49,992 bases of DNA. It comes from Desulfovirgula sp. GTDB lineage: Bacteria > Bacillota > Desulfotomaculia > Desulfotomaculales > Nap2-2B. Positions 7,611-16,747 of the stretch are shown here, one piece after another (within the stretch, counting starts at the first letter, position 1; the number at the start of each line of letters is the position of its first letter). A program made the translations under genes and the position numbers. Location: positions 1-49,992 of the forward strand of contig DYES01000054.1 of NCBI GenBank assembly GCA_020725585.1, read 5' to 3'. The notes under the pieces were generated by a model. That model was not told the origin of the DNA. It did not search any database and worked only from the letters and a program-made list of their open reading frames with translations.

Positions 7611-7671
7611 GGCGTTTACCCCTTCCTTAACTAAATACCGCCGGCCAGGCAAAAGGGCAGGCGCACCGGCG

Positions 7672-8046
7672 CTAGGATTTCCATAAGCCGTGCAAGTTGC
7701 AGTATTCCCTGGCGACAACGTTTTCCGCCCGGCAGAGAAATTCTGCTTCCGGAGCCTCGCCAGGTTTTAAAAACTTGCGGTACAGCCTGCCGTCGGCGAT
7801 GATTTCAATCCATTCGATGTAGTGTTTTTCTTCCATCGGGTGCAAAACGCTGCCCACCGTCACCTTTACCCTGTCACCTTCCCGGGCAACCACCGGCACA
7901 TGTTTTTCCCTGGCCGCATCGACGGTATTTTCCGTGAAAAGAACCATTGGTTTGTTGCAGCAAACCAGCTGCCCTCTGCCTGCGTGCAAAATCTCCACAA
8001 TGTTGCTGCAAACATTGCATTTGTATACCTGTTTAAGTTCAGTCAT
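7672..8046 (-). CDS. dfx: Desulfoferrodoxin (superoxide reductase, two iron centres)
   Basis: The N-terminal desulforedoxin domain has [10 protein letters not shown] and VCCNKPM, whose four cysteines hold centre I. The superoxide reductase domain follows with [20 protein letters not shown] and the C-terminal YCNLHGLWK, giving the His4Cys1 active-site iron. It reduces superoxide to H2O2 without making O2, taking electrons from rubredoxin. The ATG at 8046 lies 9 bp after GGGAGG; the upstream TTG (8055) lies inside that spacing. The 124-residue length is typical. It sits between the Sec-peroxiredoxin and hrb, so product H2O2 and electron donor are both encoded next door. Confidence 0.95.
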   Translation of the reverse strand: MTELKQVYKCNVCSNIVEILHAGRGQLVCCNKPMVLFTENTVDAAREKHVPVVAREGDRVKVTVGSVLHPMEEKHYIEWIEIIADGRLYRKFLKPGEAPEAEFLCRAENVVAREYCNLHGLWKS

Positions 8047-8084
8047 TTCTTTCAACCTCCCAAAAATTAATTAAATGTCCGGCG

Positions 8085-8687
8085 TCAGAAGGCCATGTCC
8101 GGCTTCCAGACGGTATACACCTTGCCCACCAGGTGAGGGCCGGGCTTTAAGGTCGTTTTGCCGGGCTGCCAGCCGGAAGGCATAACTTCGCCGGTCGCCC
8201 GGTGGTGCTGAAAAGCTTTCACCTGCCGGATTAGCTCCGCTACGTTGCGGCCGACCGGCGGGGTCAAGATCTCTACCGCCTGAACCACCCCGTCGGGGTC
8301 GATCAAGAAGCGCCCGCGGATGTCCACGCCCGCCTCCTCGTCGTACACCCCGTAAACGCTGCCGATGCGCCCGCCGGCGTCCGACAGCATGGGGAAAGGC
8401 ACGCCGCCGGGAACCATCTTAGAAAGCTCTTCCTCCTGCCATATTTTGTGGGAAAACCGGCTGTCCGTGCTGACCGCGAGCACCTGGACGCCCAGCGCTT
8501 TGAGTTCTTCGTACTTGACGGCAACCGCCGTCAGCTCCGTGGGTCAAACGAAGGTAAAATCACCGGGATAAAAGCAAAGCACGACCCATTGCCCCTTATA
8601 ATCGGAAAGCTTGATATTTTTAAAGCCGCCGTCAATAAAAGCACTCGCTTCGAAATCGGGGGCAGGCTTGCCGACACGCACCGCCAT
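8085..8687 (-). CDS. prxU: Selenocysteine-containing peroxiredoxin (AhpC/TSA family), in-frame TGA
   Basis: From ATG 8687 the frame reads [12 protein letters not shown], then [12 protein letters not shown] (8546-8544), PTELTAVA, and on to the stop at 8085. The TGA falls exactly on the peroxidatic Cys of the FTFVCPTEL motif (residue 48), so it very likely encodes selenocysteine. A hairpin with a GG-containing loop starts 11 nt after the TGA, as expected of a bacterial SECIS. The C-terminal resolving Cys of 2-Cys enzymes (EVCPxxWxPG) is Met169 ([10 protein letters not shown]), so it is a 1-Sec type. It would reduce H2O2 and organic peroxides. The full 200-residue length fits the AhpC family. 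Ordinary gene callers would report only the part after 8483. The start has a poor ribosome-binding site. Confidence 0.88.
8514..8546 (-). promoter_or_regulatory. Candidate bacterial SECIS element
   Basis: After the UGA (8546-8544) there are 11 nt and then a perfect 6-bp stem GACGGC/GCCGTC (8532-8517) capped by GGUU. The distance and the G-containing apical loop match the SelB-binding element of fdhF-type bacterial selenoprotein mRNAs. SelB recognition itself is inferred. Confidence 0.7.
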
Positions 8688-8733
8688 TTTTTGTTTTACG
8701 GCCGTTTTAGGCCGCCTGCTTTTTAGCCCAGGA

Positions 8734-9906
8734 TCAGATCACCTCCGCCAGCTTTTTAGCGGCTTCCTTTGCCGCCGCCAGTTCGCCGTCGCCCGGGGTG
8801 TACTGGATATTGATTGCTTCCAGGGGCACTTCCCAACCCATTGCTTCCATCGCGGACTTCACTTCTTTGGCCCCCTGTCCGCCCCAGCCGTAAGAGCCGA
8901 AGGCGAGGCCGACGCGTTTTTTGGGCCGCAGCCCCTTTAAGTAAGTGAGAAAGGCGCCCACCGTCGGCAGCATCCCGTTGTTCAAAGTGGGCGTGCCGAT
9001 TAAAACGGCCCTGGAAGCGAGGACGTCAGGCATGATCTCGGAGATGTGACTGGTCTGCAGACACCGGACGGTCACGGGAACCCCCGCCTCCTCCAGCCCG
9101 TCCTGCAGGGCCAGGGCGATTTTTTTGGTGGCGCCCCACATCGTATCGTAAACGAGCAACGCCTTTTTCTCCGTTTCGTGACTTGCCCACCGGCGGTATA
9201 CCTTGAGCAGGTCGGGCAAAAAGGTGCGCCAGATCAGGCCGTGGCTGGGCGCGATCATCTCTATGGGCAGGGACGCGAGGGCGTCCAGCGCCTTGTTCAC
9301 CTGGTCGCCGTAAGGCATCACGATGTTGGCGTAGTATTTGGCCGCCTCCTCGTGCGCCACGTTCCACCCCAGCTGGTCGTCAAAGCGTTCGGCGCTGGCG
9401 ATGTGCTGACCGAAGGCGTCGTTGGGCAGGAGCAGTTTTTCTTCCGGAAGGTAGGTGACCATGGAATCGGGCCAGTGCACCATGGGGGTGTGGAAAAACT
9501 GCAAAGTCCGCGCGCCGGTTGTCAGCTTCTCTCCGGAATCGACCACCACGCACTCCCAGTCGCGCTTGTAATGCCGCACCAGCCCCTTTTTCCCGCGCGG
9601 CGAGGTGATTATTTTCGCCCGGGGAGCGATTTCCATAATTTTGGGTACGCTGCCGGAGTGATCCATCTCCACGTGGTTGACCACCACGTAGTCAATTTGC
9701 GCGGGGTCAACTACCGCTTTTATCCTGCTCAACATTTCATCAAACAGGTAGTGTTTTACCGTATCCACCAGCGTAATTTTGTCGTCGACCACCAGGTAAG
9801 CGTTATAGGTGGTGCCCCGGGGGGTGAGATAACCGTGGAAAGAGCGCAGGTCCCAGTCCACACCCCCCACCCAGTAAACTTTCGGCTTGATTTCAACGGG
9901 TCTCAT
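8734..9906 (-). CDS. fprA: Flavodiiron protein (A-type flavoprotein, FprA)
   Basis: The N-terminal metallo-beta-lactamase-like domain carries the diiron ligands His78, Glu80, Asp82 and His83 (HVEMDH), His144, Asp163 and His222. From about residue 248 a flavodoxin domain binds FMN ([30 protein letters not shown]). The enzyme reduces O2 to water and/or NO to N2O using rubredoxin electrons, protecting strict anaerobes. Start ATG 9906 lies 6 bp after AAGGAGA. The 390-residue length is normal for a two-domain FDP. It lies between rubrerythrin (14 bp upstream) and prxU in one operon, with hrb as the probable donor. Confidence 0.96.
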   Translation of the reverse strand: MRPVEIKPKVYWVGGVDWDLRSFHGYLTPRGTTYNAYLVVDDKITLVDTVKHYLFDEMLSRIKAVVDPAQIDYVVVNHVEMDHSGSVPKIMEIAPRAKIITSPRGKKGLVRHYKRDWECVVVDSGEKLTTGARTLQFFHTPMVHWPDSMVTYLPEEKLLLPNDAFGQHIASAERFDDQLGWNVAHEEAAKYYANIVMPYGDQVNKALDALASLPIEMIAPSHGLIWRTFLPDLLKVYRRWASHETEKKALLVYDTMWGATKKIALALQDGLEEAGVPVTVRCLQTSHISEIMPDVLASRAVLIGTPTLNNGMLPTVGAFLTYLKGLRPKKRVGLAFGSYGWGGQGAKEVKSAMEAMGWEVPLEAINIQYTPGDGELAAAKEAAKKLAEVI

Positions 9907-9920
9907 ACCGCTCTCCTTCT

Positions 9921-10499
9921 CTAATAATTTTGGCACCAGAGCTCGTAGTATGCCCGCGGGTGGGCGCAGGCGGGGCAGGTCTCGGGAGCTTCTGTGCCTT
10001 CATGCAGGTACCCGCAGTTCCGGCACTTCCAGGTCACTTTTTCATCCCGCCGGAAAACCTTCCCCTGCTCAATATTTTCCAGAAGCTGGCGAAAACGTTT
10101 CTCGTGGCCGTCTTCGGCCCTGGCGATCGCCCGGAAGACCGCCGCAATTTCGGCAAACCCTTCCTCCCCCGCAACCTTTGCAAATTCCGGGTACATGTTC
10201 GTGTGTTCGTGATTTTCACCGGCCGCCGCGCTTTTCAAGTTGGCCACCGTGTTGCCGATCACCCCGGCGGGAAAAGAGGCCGTAATTTCCACTTCCCCGC
10301 CTTCTAAAAACTTGAAGAGGCGCTTCGCGTGCTCCTTTTCGTGGTCCGCCGTCTCCAGAAAAACGGCCGCGATTTGCTCGTAGCCCTCCTTTCTGGCCTG
10401 GCTGGCAAAGTAGGTGTAGCGGTTTCTGGCCTGCGACTCCCCGGCAAAGGCCGTCAACAGGTTGCGTTCCGTACGCGTTCCTTTTAAGCTCATTTTCAT
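9921..10499 (-). CDS. rbr: Rubrerythrin
   Basis: The N-terminal ferritin-like diiron domain has the ExxH/E motifs ([32 protein letters not shown]), and the C-terminal 40 residues are a rubredoxin domain ([10 protein letters not shown]...CPACAHP). Rubrerythrin reduces H2O2 to water in anaerobes, receiving electrons through rubredoxin. At 192 residues it is full length. The ATG at 10499 follows AAGGAGG at 8 bp. It is the first gene of the oxidative-stress operon and is preceded by a strong promoter and a leader of about 195 nt. Confidence 0.96.
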   Translation of the reverse strand: MKMSLKGTRTERNLLTAFAGESQARNRYTYFASQARKEGYEQIAAVFLETADHEKEHAKRLFKFLEGGEVEITASFPAGVIGNTVANLKSAAAGENHEHTNMYPEFAKVAGEEGFAEIAAVFRAIARAEDGHEKRFRQLLENIEQGKVFRRDEKVTWKCRNCGYLHEGTEAPETCPACAHPRAYYELWCQNY

Positions 10500-10702
10500 T
10501 TTCAGTTCCTCCTTTTTACTTACTTATAATTTTTTAACATTGATCTTTTTTATTATTCACTACATTTACTTTTTATCTCTTTTTTTCCAAAGAAATACGA
10601 AGAAATATAGAAAAAAAGGGGAAAGGGAAAGAGGAAAAAAGATCTTATCAGGATCTTGAACATATGAAAATTAATTGAGAATAGTTATTTTTATTGTTTC
10701 GT

Positions 10703-10731
10703 ATTATAATTTATTGCTTTTCTTTTGTCAA
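10703..10731 (-). promoter_or_regulatory. Strong sigma-A-type promoter of the rbr operon
   Basis: TTGACA (10731-10726) and TATAAT (10708-10703) are perfect consensus with a 17-bp spacer on the minus strand. The transcript would have a long leader with a weak 6-bp hairpin AAGATC/GATCTT (10657-10639) followed by TTTT, a possible attenuator. I could not identify a convincing PerR box. The rest of 10740-10990 shows no gene. Confidence 0.85.
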
Positions 10732-10991
10732 CCTTTCTTTTGTTAATTTTTTATTAATCTTTCTGGGAATCTGCTTGAAATGTTTCGACGAAAACAATTG
10801 CGGTGGTTTTTGAAAGAGAAGAGGGATCAACAATCAGCTTTTTAAAGCTGCTCGCCTGCCAAAGCAATTATAGCAATTATATCAAAAAAGAGCCGGAAAA
10901 AAAATACTTTTTTCCAGGCCCGGCGGGCGGCCAAAAAAAGCAAACTGCTTACCCTAAAAAGCACAAAAAAGCGGCCCCTTTCGTTTTATAA

Positions 10992-11021
10992 AAGAAAAAG
11001 CCCGCTTAAAAAAGCGCGGGC
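10992..11021 (-). terminator. Rho-independent terminator of the glyA/dCMP deaminase operon
   Basis: On the minus strand a GCCCGC/GCGGGC stem (11021-11000) is followed by TTTTTCTTTT. It lies about 115 bp past the dCMP deaminase stop codon, and nothing is coded between. Confidence 0.8.
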
Positions 11022-11136
11022 GCACTTTAAGGATAATTTTTTACCGTCTTTACCATAATCGCTCTTCCGGCAACGGGACGGTCAGGAAATTATCAGGTAA
11101 TTCTGCAGCACCCAAAGACCAATCCTGCCGGCAAGA

Positions 11137-11589
11137 TCACACCGACGGCGGCGGCCATAAATCCACCTGCACGCCGTAACGGCGCAGAAAATCTATTCCC
11201 TCGTCGCTTCCCTTATAATCCCGGCGTACAACCACCCGGGCAATTTCGCAGCTGACAATCAATTTCGCGCAGGTAACGCAGATATCGGCGTTCACGTACA
11301 GGGTGCCGCCCTTTACGGCCAGGCCCCGCTTGGCGCAAAGGCAGATGGCGTTCTGCTCGGCGTGCACGCAGGGCTTGTAATCTTCCCTGCCGGCCTGCTC
11401 TTTTAAGCAGATCCCCGTATCGCAGCAGTGTGCTTCCCCGCTGACCACCCCGTTATACCCGTGCGATAAAATACGCCGGTCGACCACGATCACCGCCCCC
11501 ACCTTTTTGCGCAGGCAGGTGGAACGGCGGGCGATCACGTCCACCACCTCCATATACGTCTCGTCAAACGAAGGGCGCCGCCTGCTCAT
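11137..11589 (-). CDS. Deoxycytidylate deaminase, ComEB-type
   Basis: The zinc-dependent deaminase motif HAEQNAI supplies the first Zn ligand and catalytic Glu; CVTCAKLI gives the two cysteine ligands. RKKVGAVIV and GYNG near the N-terminus are typical of dCMP deaminases, which convert dCMP to dUMP for thymidylate synthesis. It has 150 residues, a normal length. GAGGAAG precedes ATG 11589. It follows glyA by 24 bp, a pairing also seen in other Firmicutes and metabolically sensible because serine hydroxymethyltransferase supplies the methylene-folate for thymidylate synthase. Confidence 0.92.
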   Translation of the reverse strand: MSRRRPSFDETYMEVVDVIARRSTCLRKKVGAVIVVDRRILSHGYNGVVSGEAHCCDTGICLKEQAGREDYKPCVHAEQNAICLCAKRGLAVKGGTLYVNADICVTCAKLIVSCEIARVVVRRDYKGSDEGIDFLRRYGVQVDLWPPPSV

Positions 11590-11613
11590 ATGGCTTCCTC
11601 CAGCACTTTTTCC

Positions 11614-12867
11614 CTAGCCGAGCTCTTCGTACAGGGGATACCGGCGGCAAAGCTCCCGCACCATCTCCTTCGCCTGCGCAAGCTTTTTCCGGTCTCCTCC
11701 GAAGCTTATCGCGCAATGAATGGCCTCCGCAACTTCGTCCATGGCCTGCTCATCCAGGCCCCGGGTGGTTACCGCCGGCGTCCCGATCCGGATGCCGCTG
11801 GCAATTGCCGGAGGCTGAGGGTCGTAGGGAATGGCGTTTTTATTTACCGTTATGCCCACCTCGTCCAACCTCTCTTCGGCCTGAGCGCCGGTGATCTTTT
11901 TATTTCTTAAATCAACTAAAATCATGTGATTATCCGTGCCGCCGCTTACCAGTGTAAAGCCCCTGGACTGCAGGGCCTGCGCCAGGCGCCGCGCGTTTTT
12001 CACCACCTGCCGCTGGTATTCTCGAAAGCCGGGCTGGAGCGCCTCAAACAAAGCCACCGCCTTGGCCGCGATCACGTGCATGAGCGGGCCGCCCTGAATT
12101 CCGGGGAAGACGGCCTTGTCAACGGCCGCCGCGAACTCTGCCCGGCAGAGAATCATGCCGCCGCGCGGCCCGCGCAGCGTCTTATGGGTGGTGGTGGTGA
12201 CCACTTCGGCGTAAGGCACCGGGCTCATGTGTTCGCCTGCCGCCACCAGGCCGGCAATGTGCGCCATATCCACCATCAGGTAGGCCCCTGCCGCCGCGGC
12301 GATTTCCCGGAATCTGGCAAAGTCGATGGCGCGCGGGTAGGCGCTGGCGCCGGCAATGATCAAGCGGGGCCTGTTCTGCAGGGCAATCTCCAATACTTGA
12401 TCGTAATTAATTAACCCGCTATCGCGCTCCACGCCGTAAAAAACCACGTTAAAATATTTTCCGGACATGCTCAACGGGCTTCCGTGGGTAAGGTGGCCGC
12501 CGTGCGCCAGGCTCATCCCCAGGATAGTATCCCCGGGTTTGAGCAAAGCCAGGTAAACCGCCAGGTTTGCTTCCGTGCCCGAATGCGGTTGAACGTTGAC
12601 ATGTTCGGCGCCAAAAAGTTGTTTTGCCCGCTTAATGGCCAGTTTTTCGGCGATATCCACATACTGGCAGCCGCCGTAATAGCGCCTGCCCGGGTAACCC
12701 TCGGCATATTTATTCGTCAAAACGGAGCCCTGCGCCTCTAAAACCGCCAGGCTGGCCGAGTTTTCCGAGGCGATGAGTTCCAGGGTATCCCGCTGCCGGC
12801 TGAGTTCTTGCTCTATGGCCCGGGCAATTTCCGGGTCCACCGCGGCTAAAACTCTTTTTCTGACCAT
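11614..12867 (-). CDS. glyA: Serine hydroxymethyltransferase
   Basis: This is a full-length (417 residues) PLP enzyme interconverting serine and glycine with tetrahydrofolate. Visible are [11 protein letters not shown] near the N-terminus, [29 protein letters not shown] and the PLP-lysine motif [15 protein letters not shown]. The ATG at 12867 is chosen over upstream options because AAAGGA lies 7 bp before it and the family begins there. It lies downstream of rpiB and upstream of dCMP deaminase in the conserved Firmicutes rpiB-glyA order. Confidence 0.97.
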   Translation of the reverse strand: MVRKRVLAAVDPEIARAIEQELSRQRDTLELIASENSASLAVLEAQGSVLTNKYAEGYPGRRYYGGCQYVDIAEKLAIKRAKQLFGAEHVNVQPHSGTEANLAVYLALLKPGDTILGMSLAHGGHLTHGSPLSMSGKYFNVVFYGVERDSGLINYDQVLEIALQNRPRLIIAGASAYPRAIDFARFREIAAAAGAYLMVDMAHIAGLVAAGEHMSPVPYAEVVTTTTHKTLRGPRGGMILCRAEFAAAVDKAVFPGIQGGPLMHVIAAKAVALFEALQPGFREYQRQVVKNARRLAQALQSRGFTLVSGGTDNHMILVDLRNKKITGAQAEERLDEVGITVNKNAIPYDPQPPAIASGIRIGTPAVTTRGLDEQAMDEVAEAIHCAISFGGDRKKLAQAKEMVRELCRRYPLYEELG

Positions 12868-12929
12868 ATCCATTTCCTTTCCGCATTTTTTAAAGGCACA
12901 GAGATGCACAGGCACTAAGGCACAAAGTT

Positions 12930-13403
12930 TTATAAGAGTTGTTTTTTCTGTACCTTTGTGCAGTATTTCTCTTCAATCCCCGCTATTTTTTCCACCCGCC
13001 GGGCGTGGCGGCCGCCCTGAAACTCCGCCTGCAGCCACACTTCCACAATTTCCCTGGCCAGCCCATTGCCAATCACCCGCTCCCCGAGGGTCAAAATATT
13101 GGCGTCGTTATGCTCACGGGAAGCGCGGGCGGAAAAAGTGTCGTGGCACAGGGCCGCCCGGATGCCGGGAACTTTGTTGGCGGCGATGGCCACCCCGATG
13201 CCGGTCCCGCAGCAAAGGATTCCCCGGTCGTATTCCCCGGAGCGGACTGCTTCCGCCACTTCGAGCGCAAAATCAGGATAGTCGACAGCTTCCTGGGAAA
13301 ATGTGCCAAAATCCCGGTAAACAATTCCTTTTTCCTGCAGATAAGCAACAATGCATTCCTTTAACCGCCACCCGCCGTGGTCGCTCCCGATGGCAACGCG
13401 CAT
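12930..13403 (-). CDS. rpiB: Ribose-5-phosphate isomerase B
   Basis: [16 protein letters not shown] is the diagnostic RpiB/LacAB opening; [28 protein letters not shown] (active-site Cys and anion hole) and HNDANIL follow. It interconverts ribose 5-phosphate and ribulose 5-phosphate in the pentose phosphate pathway. The protein has 157 residues, slightly longer than the usual 145-150, with a divergent tail. Between it and glyA is a short repetitive stretch (12898-12930) rich in GGCAC and CACAG units. Confidence 0.95.
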   Translation of the reverse strand: MRVAIGSDHGGWRLKECIVAYLQEKGIVYRDFGTFSQEAVDYPDFALEVAEAVRSGEYDRGILCCGTGIGVAIAANKVPGIRAALCHDTFSARASREHNDANILTLGERVIGNGLAREIVEVWLQAEFQGGRHARRVEKIAGIEEKYCTKVQKKQLL

Positions 13404-13511
13404 ATTATCTCTTCTCCGCTAAAATATAGATTATAAAAAATATAATATTCTGTGCATTATTTCTACGGAAAACCTGTATTTCCTTTTTTCCACACTTTTT
13501 CACTTTTTCTT

Positions 13512-13967
13512 TTAAGCAAGTATTTTATCCAGGGCCAGGCCAATCAAATACCGCAGTTCGGCGGCGCACTGGCGGTAAACATCCAGATGACGCCCGATGG
13601 GGTCTAAAATATCGGCGCCTGCGCCGGCAAATTCAGCCAGGGTAAAAACCTTCTCCCCCGCGCCGGGAGCCAGTTTTTTCACCTGTTCTTTATGCGCCTT
13701 CGTCATCGTTAAAACAAGATCGGCCTCTTTGACCATTTCCGGGGTTAATAAAGTGGCTTTATGCGCGCGCAAGTCGATGCCCATTTCTTCCATCACGGCA
13801 ACGGCCTGCTCCGCTGCCTGTGCGTTGGGAAGGGCAGCCGTGCCGGCGGACGATACCTGGATCTGGCCGTCCTTTTTTCTGTCCTTCAGCGCCTTTCTGG
13901 CAATAGCCTCGGCCATGCTGCTCCGGCAGGTGTTTCCCGTGCACACGAACAAAATTTTTTTGGCCAT
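13512..13967 (-). CDS. ywlE: Low-molecular-weight protein phosphatase, YwlE-like (protein-arginine/tyrosine phosphatase)
   Basis: The catalytic loop VCTGNTCRSS begins at residue 8, with nucleophile Cys and Arg present, and the general-acid Asp lies in ILDPIG. The Thr after Cys in CTGNTCR matches protein-arginine phosphatases such as YwlE of Bacillus, which reverse McsB marks. The synteny (sua5-mntP-ywlE-rpiB-glyA) is the same as in Bacillus, which supports the assignment. Tyrosine phosphatase activity cannot be excluded from sequence. It starts 22 bp after mntP ends. Confidence 0.85.
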   Translation of the reverse strand: MAKKILFVCTGNTCRSSMAEAIARKALKDRKKDGQIQVSSAGTAALPNAQAAEQAVAVMEEMGIDLRAHKATLLTPEMVKEADLVLTMTKAHKEQVKKLAPGAGEKVFTLAEFAGAGADILDPIGRHLDVYRQCAAELRYLIGLALDKILA

Positions 13968-13989
13968 TTTTTCTCACCGCCCGAGAATC

Positions 13990-14532
13990 TCAGAAAAACA
14001 ATTTGATGCCCGTCCCGATCAGAATGACGCCCCCCAGAAGCTGGGCCCGTTCGCCCATCCCCCGGCCGAGCCAGCGGCCCAGCAGCAGGCCGCTTAAGGT
14101 CATTAAGCCGGCGATCACTCCGAAAGTTAAAACGATGAACAATAAGCTTGTCCCCCTGGTGCCCAAAGTAAACCCCACGGCCAGGGCGTCCATGCTTACA
14201 CTGAAGGCCAGCAAAAGCAAGCCCCAATCTTTGACCAGAACAATCTTCGGGGCCGCCGCAGAACCGCTGTACAAAGACTGCCAGATCATTTTGGCGCCCA
14301 GATACAGCAAGATCAAAGCTCCGGCCAGGCTGGCCGCCTGCCCCAGAAGCCTTCCTGCCACCTCGCCAATTTGCCAGCCGACAAGCGGCATAAAAATATG
14401 AAAAGCCAGGATGCTTAAACTGATAGCCGCAATCTGACTTAAGGAAACGCCCGCAACGCCGATGCCCACACATAAAGAGAAGGCATCGGTGCCCAAGGCA
14501 AGAGCAAGAAGAAGCAGAGTCAGGATACTCAT
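13990..14532 (-). CDS. mntP: Manganese efflux pump MntP
   Basis: This is a 180-residue membrane protein with about six hydrophobic segments and the two DUF204 signatures, LALGTDAFSLCVGIG near the start and FSVSMDALAVGFTLG in the middle; the conserved acidic residues lie in these helices. MntP exports Mn(II). No yybP-ykoY manganese riboswitch is visible upstream; instead the half-copy B of the dispersed repeat lies there. Confidence 0.92.
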   Translation of the reverse strand: MSILTLLLLALALGTDAFSLCVGIGVAGVSLSQIAAISLSILAFHIFMPLVGWQIGEVAGRLLGQAASLAGALILLYLGAKMIWQSLYSGSAAAPKIVLVKDWGLLLLAFSVSMDALAVGFTLGTRGTSLLFIVLTFGVIAGLMTLSGLLLGRWLGRGMGERAQLLGGVILIGTGIKLFF

Positions 14533-14575
14533 CTAATCTTTGCAAGACATCCTTCCGCTTATAAAAGTGCTCTTG

Positions 14576-14632
14576 GGTATTACCTTACTTCAGTAAACCT
14601 TACCTGGCGTTCGTCCAACGCCGCTTTAGATT
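14576..14632 (-). repeat. Dispersed palindromic repeat, copy B (half element)
   Basis: Only one side of the element is present: ACCTTACTT, then AAACCTTACCTGGCGTTCGTCC (written on the plus strand). It closely matches the left side of copy C at 19.03 kb. The second arm is missing or degraded. It lies in the mntP-sua5 gap. Confidence 0.55.
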
Positions 14633-14656
14633 TTCGACAATTTCTTAATAAATACT

Positions 14657-15742
14657 CTACACGCGGTGGATCCTGCCGCCGGCGGCCCGGCGCAGCCTGT
14701 TCATAATGGCCAGGCCCAGGCCCACCGGCGCGATCCCCTCGGCAATGATAACGTCTACGCCCAGCTCGTCAAAATGCCTCAAAGCACCGTAAAGCCTGGC
14801 GGCCATCTGCTCCGGCCGCCGGCGGCTGCCCGCGACCAGCACTTTCCCTTGCTCATAAAACCCGGCGGACTCGGCGCAGGCTAAAATGCCCACTTTCTGC
14901 CCCCCGGCAATCCTGTCGGCCGCCAACTCCCGCACTTTCGCCACCACCTGCGGGGGGTCTCCCTCGACCAGGATGAGCGGCGCCCGGGGGGCGTAATGCC
15001 TGTATTTTAACCCCGGCGAGCGGGGTTTCTGGTGCGCCTGCTCGCCTTCGCCGCCCTCAGCCGCCGCTCCCGCCGCCGAAGGATCGAGCCGGACCTCCCC
15101 GACAGCAGCCCGAAGCTCCTCTACGGTCACCCCGCCCGGACGCAGGACAACCGGCACGGGGGAAGCCAGATCCAGCACGGTGGATTCCACCCCGATATCG
15201 GCCGGCCCCCCATCCAGAATGGCATCAATATATTCCCCCAAATCTTCAAAAACATGAGCAGCCGTAGTCGGGCTGGGGCGGCCGGAAAGATAGGCGCTGG
15301 GAGCGGCCACCGGCAGGCGCGCCGCCCTGATCAGGTCCAGAGCCACCTGGTGGGCGGGCATGCGGATGGCGATGGTGTCCAACCCGGCGGATACCTCCGG
15401 CGGAACGTCTTTTCCCCGTGGCAAAATGATTGTGAGCGGACCGGGCCAGAAAACATCCATCAATTTTTCGGCCAGAGCGCTTACTGTGGAGGCCAGCCGG
15501 TAAACCATCCGCCTGTGGGCCACGTGCACAATCAGAGGATTGTCCGCCGGCCTTCCCTTGACCCGGAAAATGCCGGCCACTGCCTGTGGATCGAGTGCGC
15601 TCGCACCCAGCCCGTACACCGTTTCCGTCGGAAAAGCCACCAGGCCGCCGGAACGCAAAATGGCGGCCGCCCGGGCAATTAGCCCGGGGTCGGGTTGAAA
15701 AGGATCCACCCGCCAGACGACAGCTTCTTTTTTTGTACCCAT
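14657..15742 (-). CDS. sua5: L-threonylcarbamoyladenylate synthase, Sua5 long form
   Basis: The YrdC-like domain occupies about the first 210 residues: GGLVAFPTETVYGLGASA, KGRPADNPLIVH, FWPGPLTIIL, RMPAH and APSAYLSGRPSPT. A C-terminal Sua5 domain follows after the linker region KPRSPGLKYRHYAP. It makes threonylcarbamoyl-AMP from threonine, bicarbonate and ATP for the t6A modification of ANN-decoding tRNAs. ATG 15742 is chosen because TTTGGAG lies 6 bp upstream. Full length, 361 residues. Confidence 0.95.
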   Translation of the reverse strand: MGTKKEAVVWRVDPFQPDPGLIARAAAILRSGGLVAFPTETVYGLGASALDPQAVAGIFRVKGRPADNPLIVHVAHRRMVYRLASTVSALAEKLMDVFWPGPLTIILPRGKDVPPEVSAGLDTIAIRMPAHQVALDLIRAARLPVAAPSAYLSGRPSPTTAAHVFEDLGEYIDAILDGGPADIGVESTVLDLASPVPVVLRPGGVTVEELRAAVGEVRLDPSAAGAAAEGGEGEQAHQKPRSPGLKYRHYAPRAPLILVEGDPPQVVAKVRELAADRIAGGQKVGILACAESAGFYEQGKVLVAGSRRRPEQMAARLYGALRHFDELGVDVIIAEGIAPVGLGLAIMNRLRRAAGGRIHRV

Positions 15743-15800
15743 GAACATCTCCAAAGGAAACCGGATTAATTAATAGTATACCACAAAAAACCAGCCAAAT

Positions 15801-16712
15801 TTAACAATTAAAATGATCCCCTTTGGCCAGAATGTTTGTATACCGCGGCAAAGCTTCAGGGCTTTTTTCGCGGGCCGCCTCCACTGCCAGGCTCCTTCGC
15901 CGCTGGAAGAACTCTTTAAGCCTGCTGCCGGCCAGAGTGACTACAAAAAGCGCCACCGAAAGCAAGACAATGGTTCCCCCGGAAGCGGTCCCCAGGTAGT
16001 AAGAAGCGACGAGGCCCGCGAGGGTAACGCCCGCTCCCGTGACAACGGCGAGCCAGAACGCCTGAAAAAAGCTTTTGGCCAGAAGCAGGGCGATCATCAC
16101 CGGGATGACCATCAGCGCCCCCACCAGAAGAGCGCCCACCACGCGCACGGCCACAGAAACGGTGCCGGCCACCATGAAAATAAAAAGCAAGTTGATCCTT
16201 TGCACCGGCAAGCCCGCCACCCGCGCGCATTCCTCGTCAAAGGAGATGAAATAAAGCTCCTTGTACAAAAAAATCAGGACAGCGAAGACAAGCGCCCCGA
16301 TCGCTGTGATCAACCAGAGATCCTGGGGCGTAACAGTTAAAATACTTCCGAAAAGATAGCCCTGCACGTCCACACTAAAGCCTTTCGCGTAGCTAAACAA
16401 AACCACCGCCAGGGCCAGCCCCCCGCTCATCGCCAGGGCCAGCAGGGCGTCGTGGTATAAATTCCTGCGCGCGCGCAAGAATTCCACGACCACGGCAGCG
16501 GCCACGGCCGTAAAAAAAATCGCCGGGAAAGGCAAAACACCCAGCAGCAAGCCCACGGCCACGCCGGCCAGCGAAACGTGGGCGAGAGTTTCGGCCATAA
16601 AAGAGTAGCCCCGCAAAACAAGAAAAACCCCTACGGCGGGGCAAACGCAACCCACCGCCAGGCCGGCCAGCAGCGCCCGGACCATAAAATCATACTGGAG
16701 AAAGTCAAACAA
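15801..16712 (-). CDS. znuB: Zinc ABC transporter permease, ZnuB-like
   Basis: This 303-residue protein has about eight hydrophobic segments and the ABC-3 family features (MAETLAHVSLAGVAVG near residue 38, SFDEECARVAGLPV in the middle). It is the membrane channel of a high-affinity Zn (possibly Mn) importer with the following ATPase and binding protein. It is the last gene of zur-znuA-znuC-znuB, separated from znuC by 35 bp. The C-terminal 30 residues are polar and unusually charged. Confidence 0.92.
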   Translation of the reverse strand: MFDFLQYDFMVRALLAGLAVGCVCPAVGVFLVLRGYSFMAETLAHVSLAGVAVGLLLGVLPFPAIFFTAVAAAVVVEFLRARRNLYHDALLALAMSGGLALAVVLFSYAKGFSVDVQGYLFGSILTVTPQDLWLITAIGALVFAVLIFLYKELYFISFDEECARVAGLPVQRINLLFIFMVAGTVSVAVRVVGALLVGALMVIPVMIALLLAKSFFQAFWLAVVTGAGVTLAGLVASYYLGTASGGTIVLLSVALFVVTLAGSRLKEFFQRRRSLAVEAAREKSPEALPRYTNILAKGDHFNC

Positions 16713-16747
16713 ACCAAAAACCCCCTTGCCAATCCTGCCCCGCCCGG

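Noticed and set aside
10660-10720. PerR box near the rbr promoter
   Set aside because: TTATAAT-like fragments occur by AT-richness only; no inverted TTATAATNATTATAA was found.
14533-14656. yybP-ykoY manganese riboswitch upstream of mntP
   Set aside because: The conserved internal-loop sequences are not there; the region is explained by repeat copy B.
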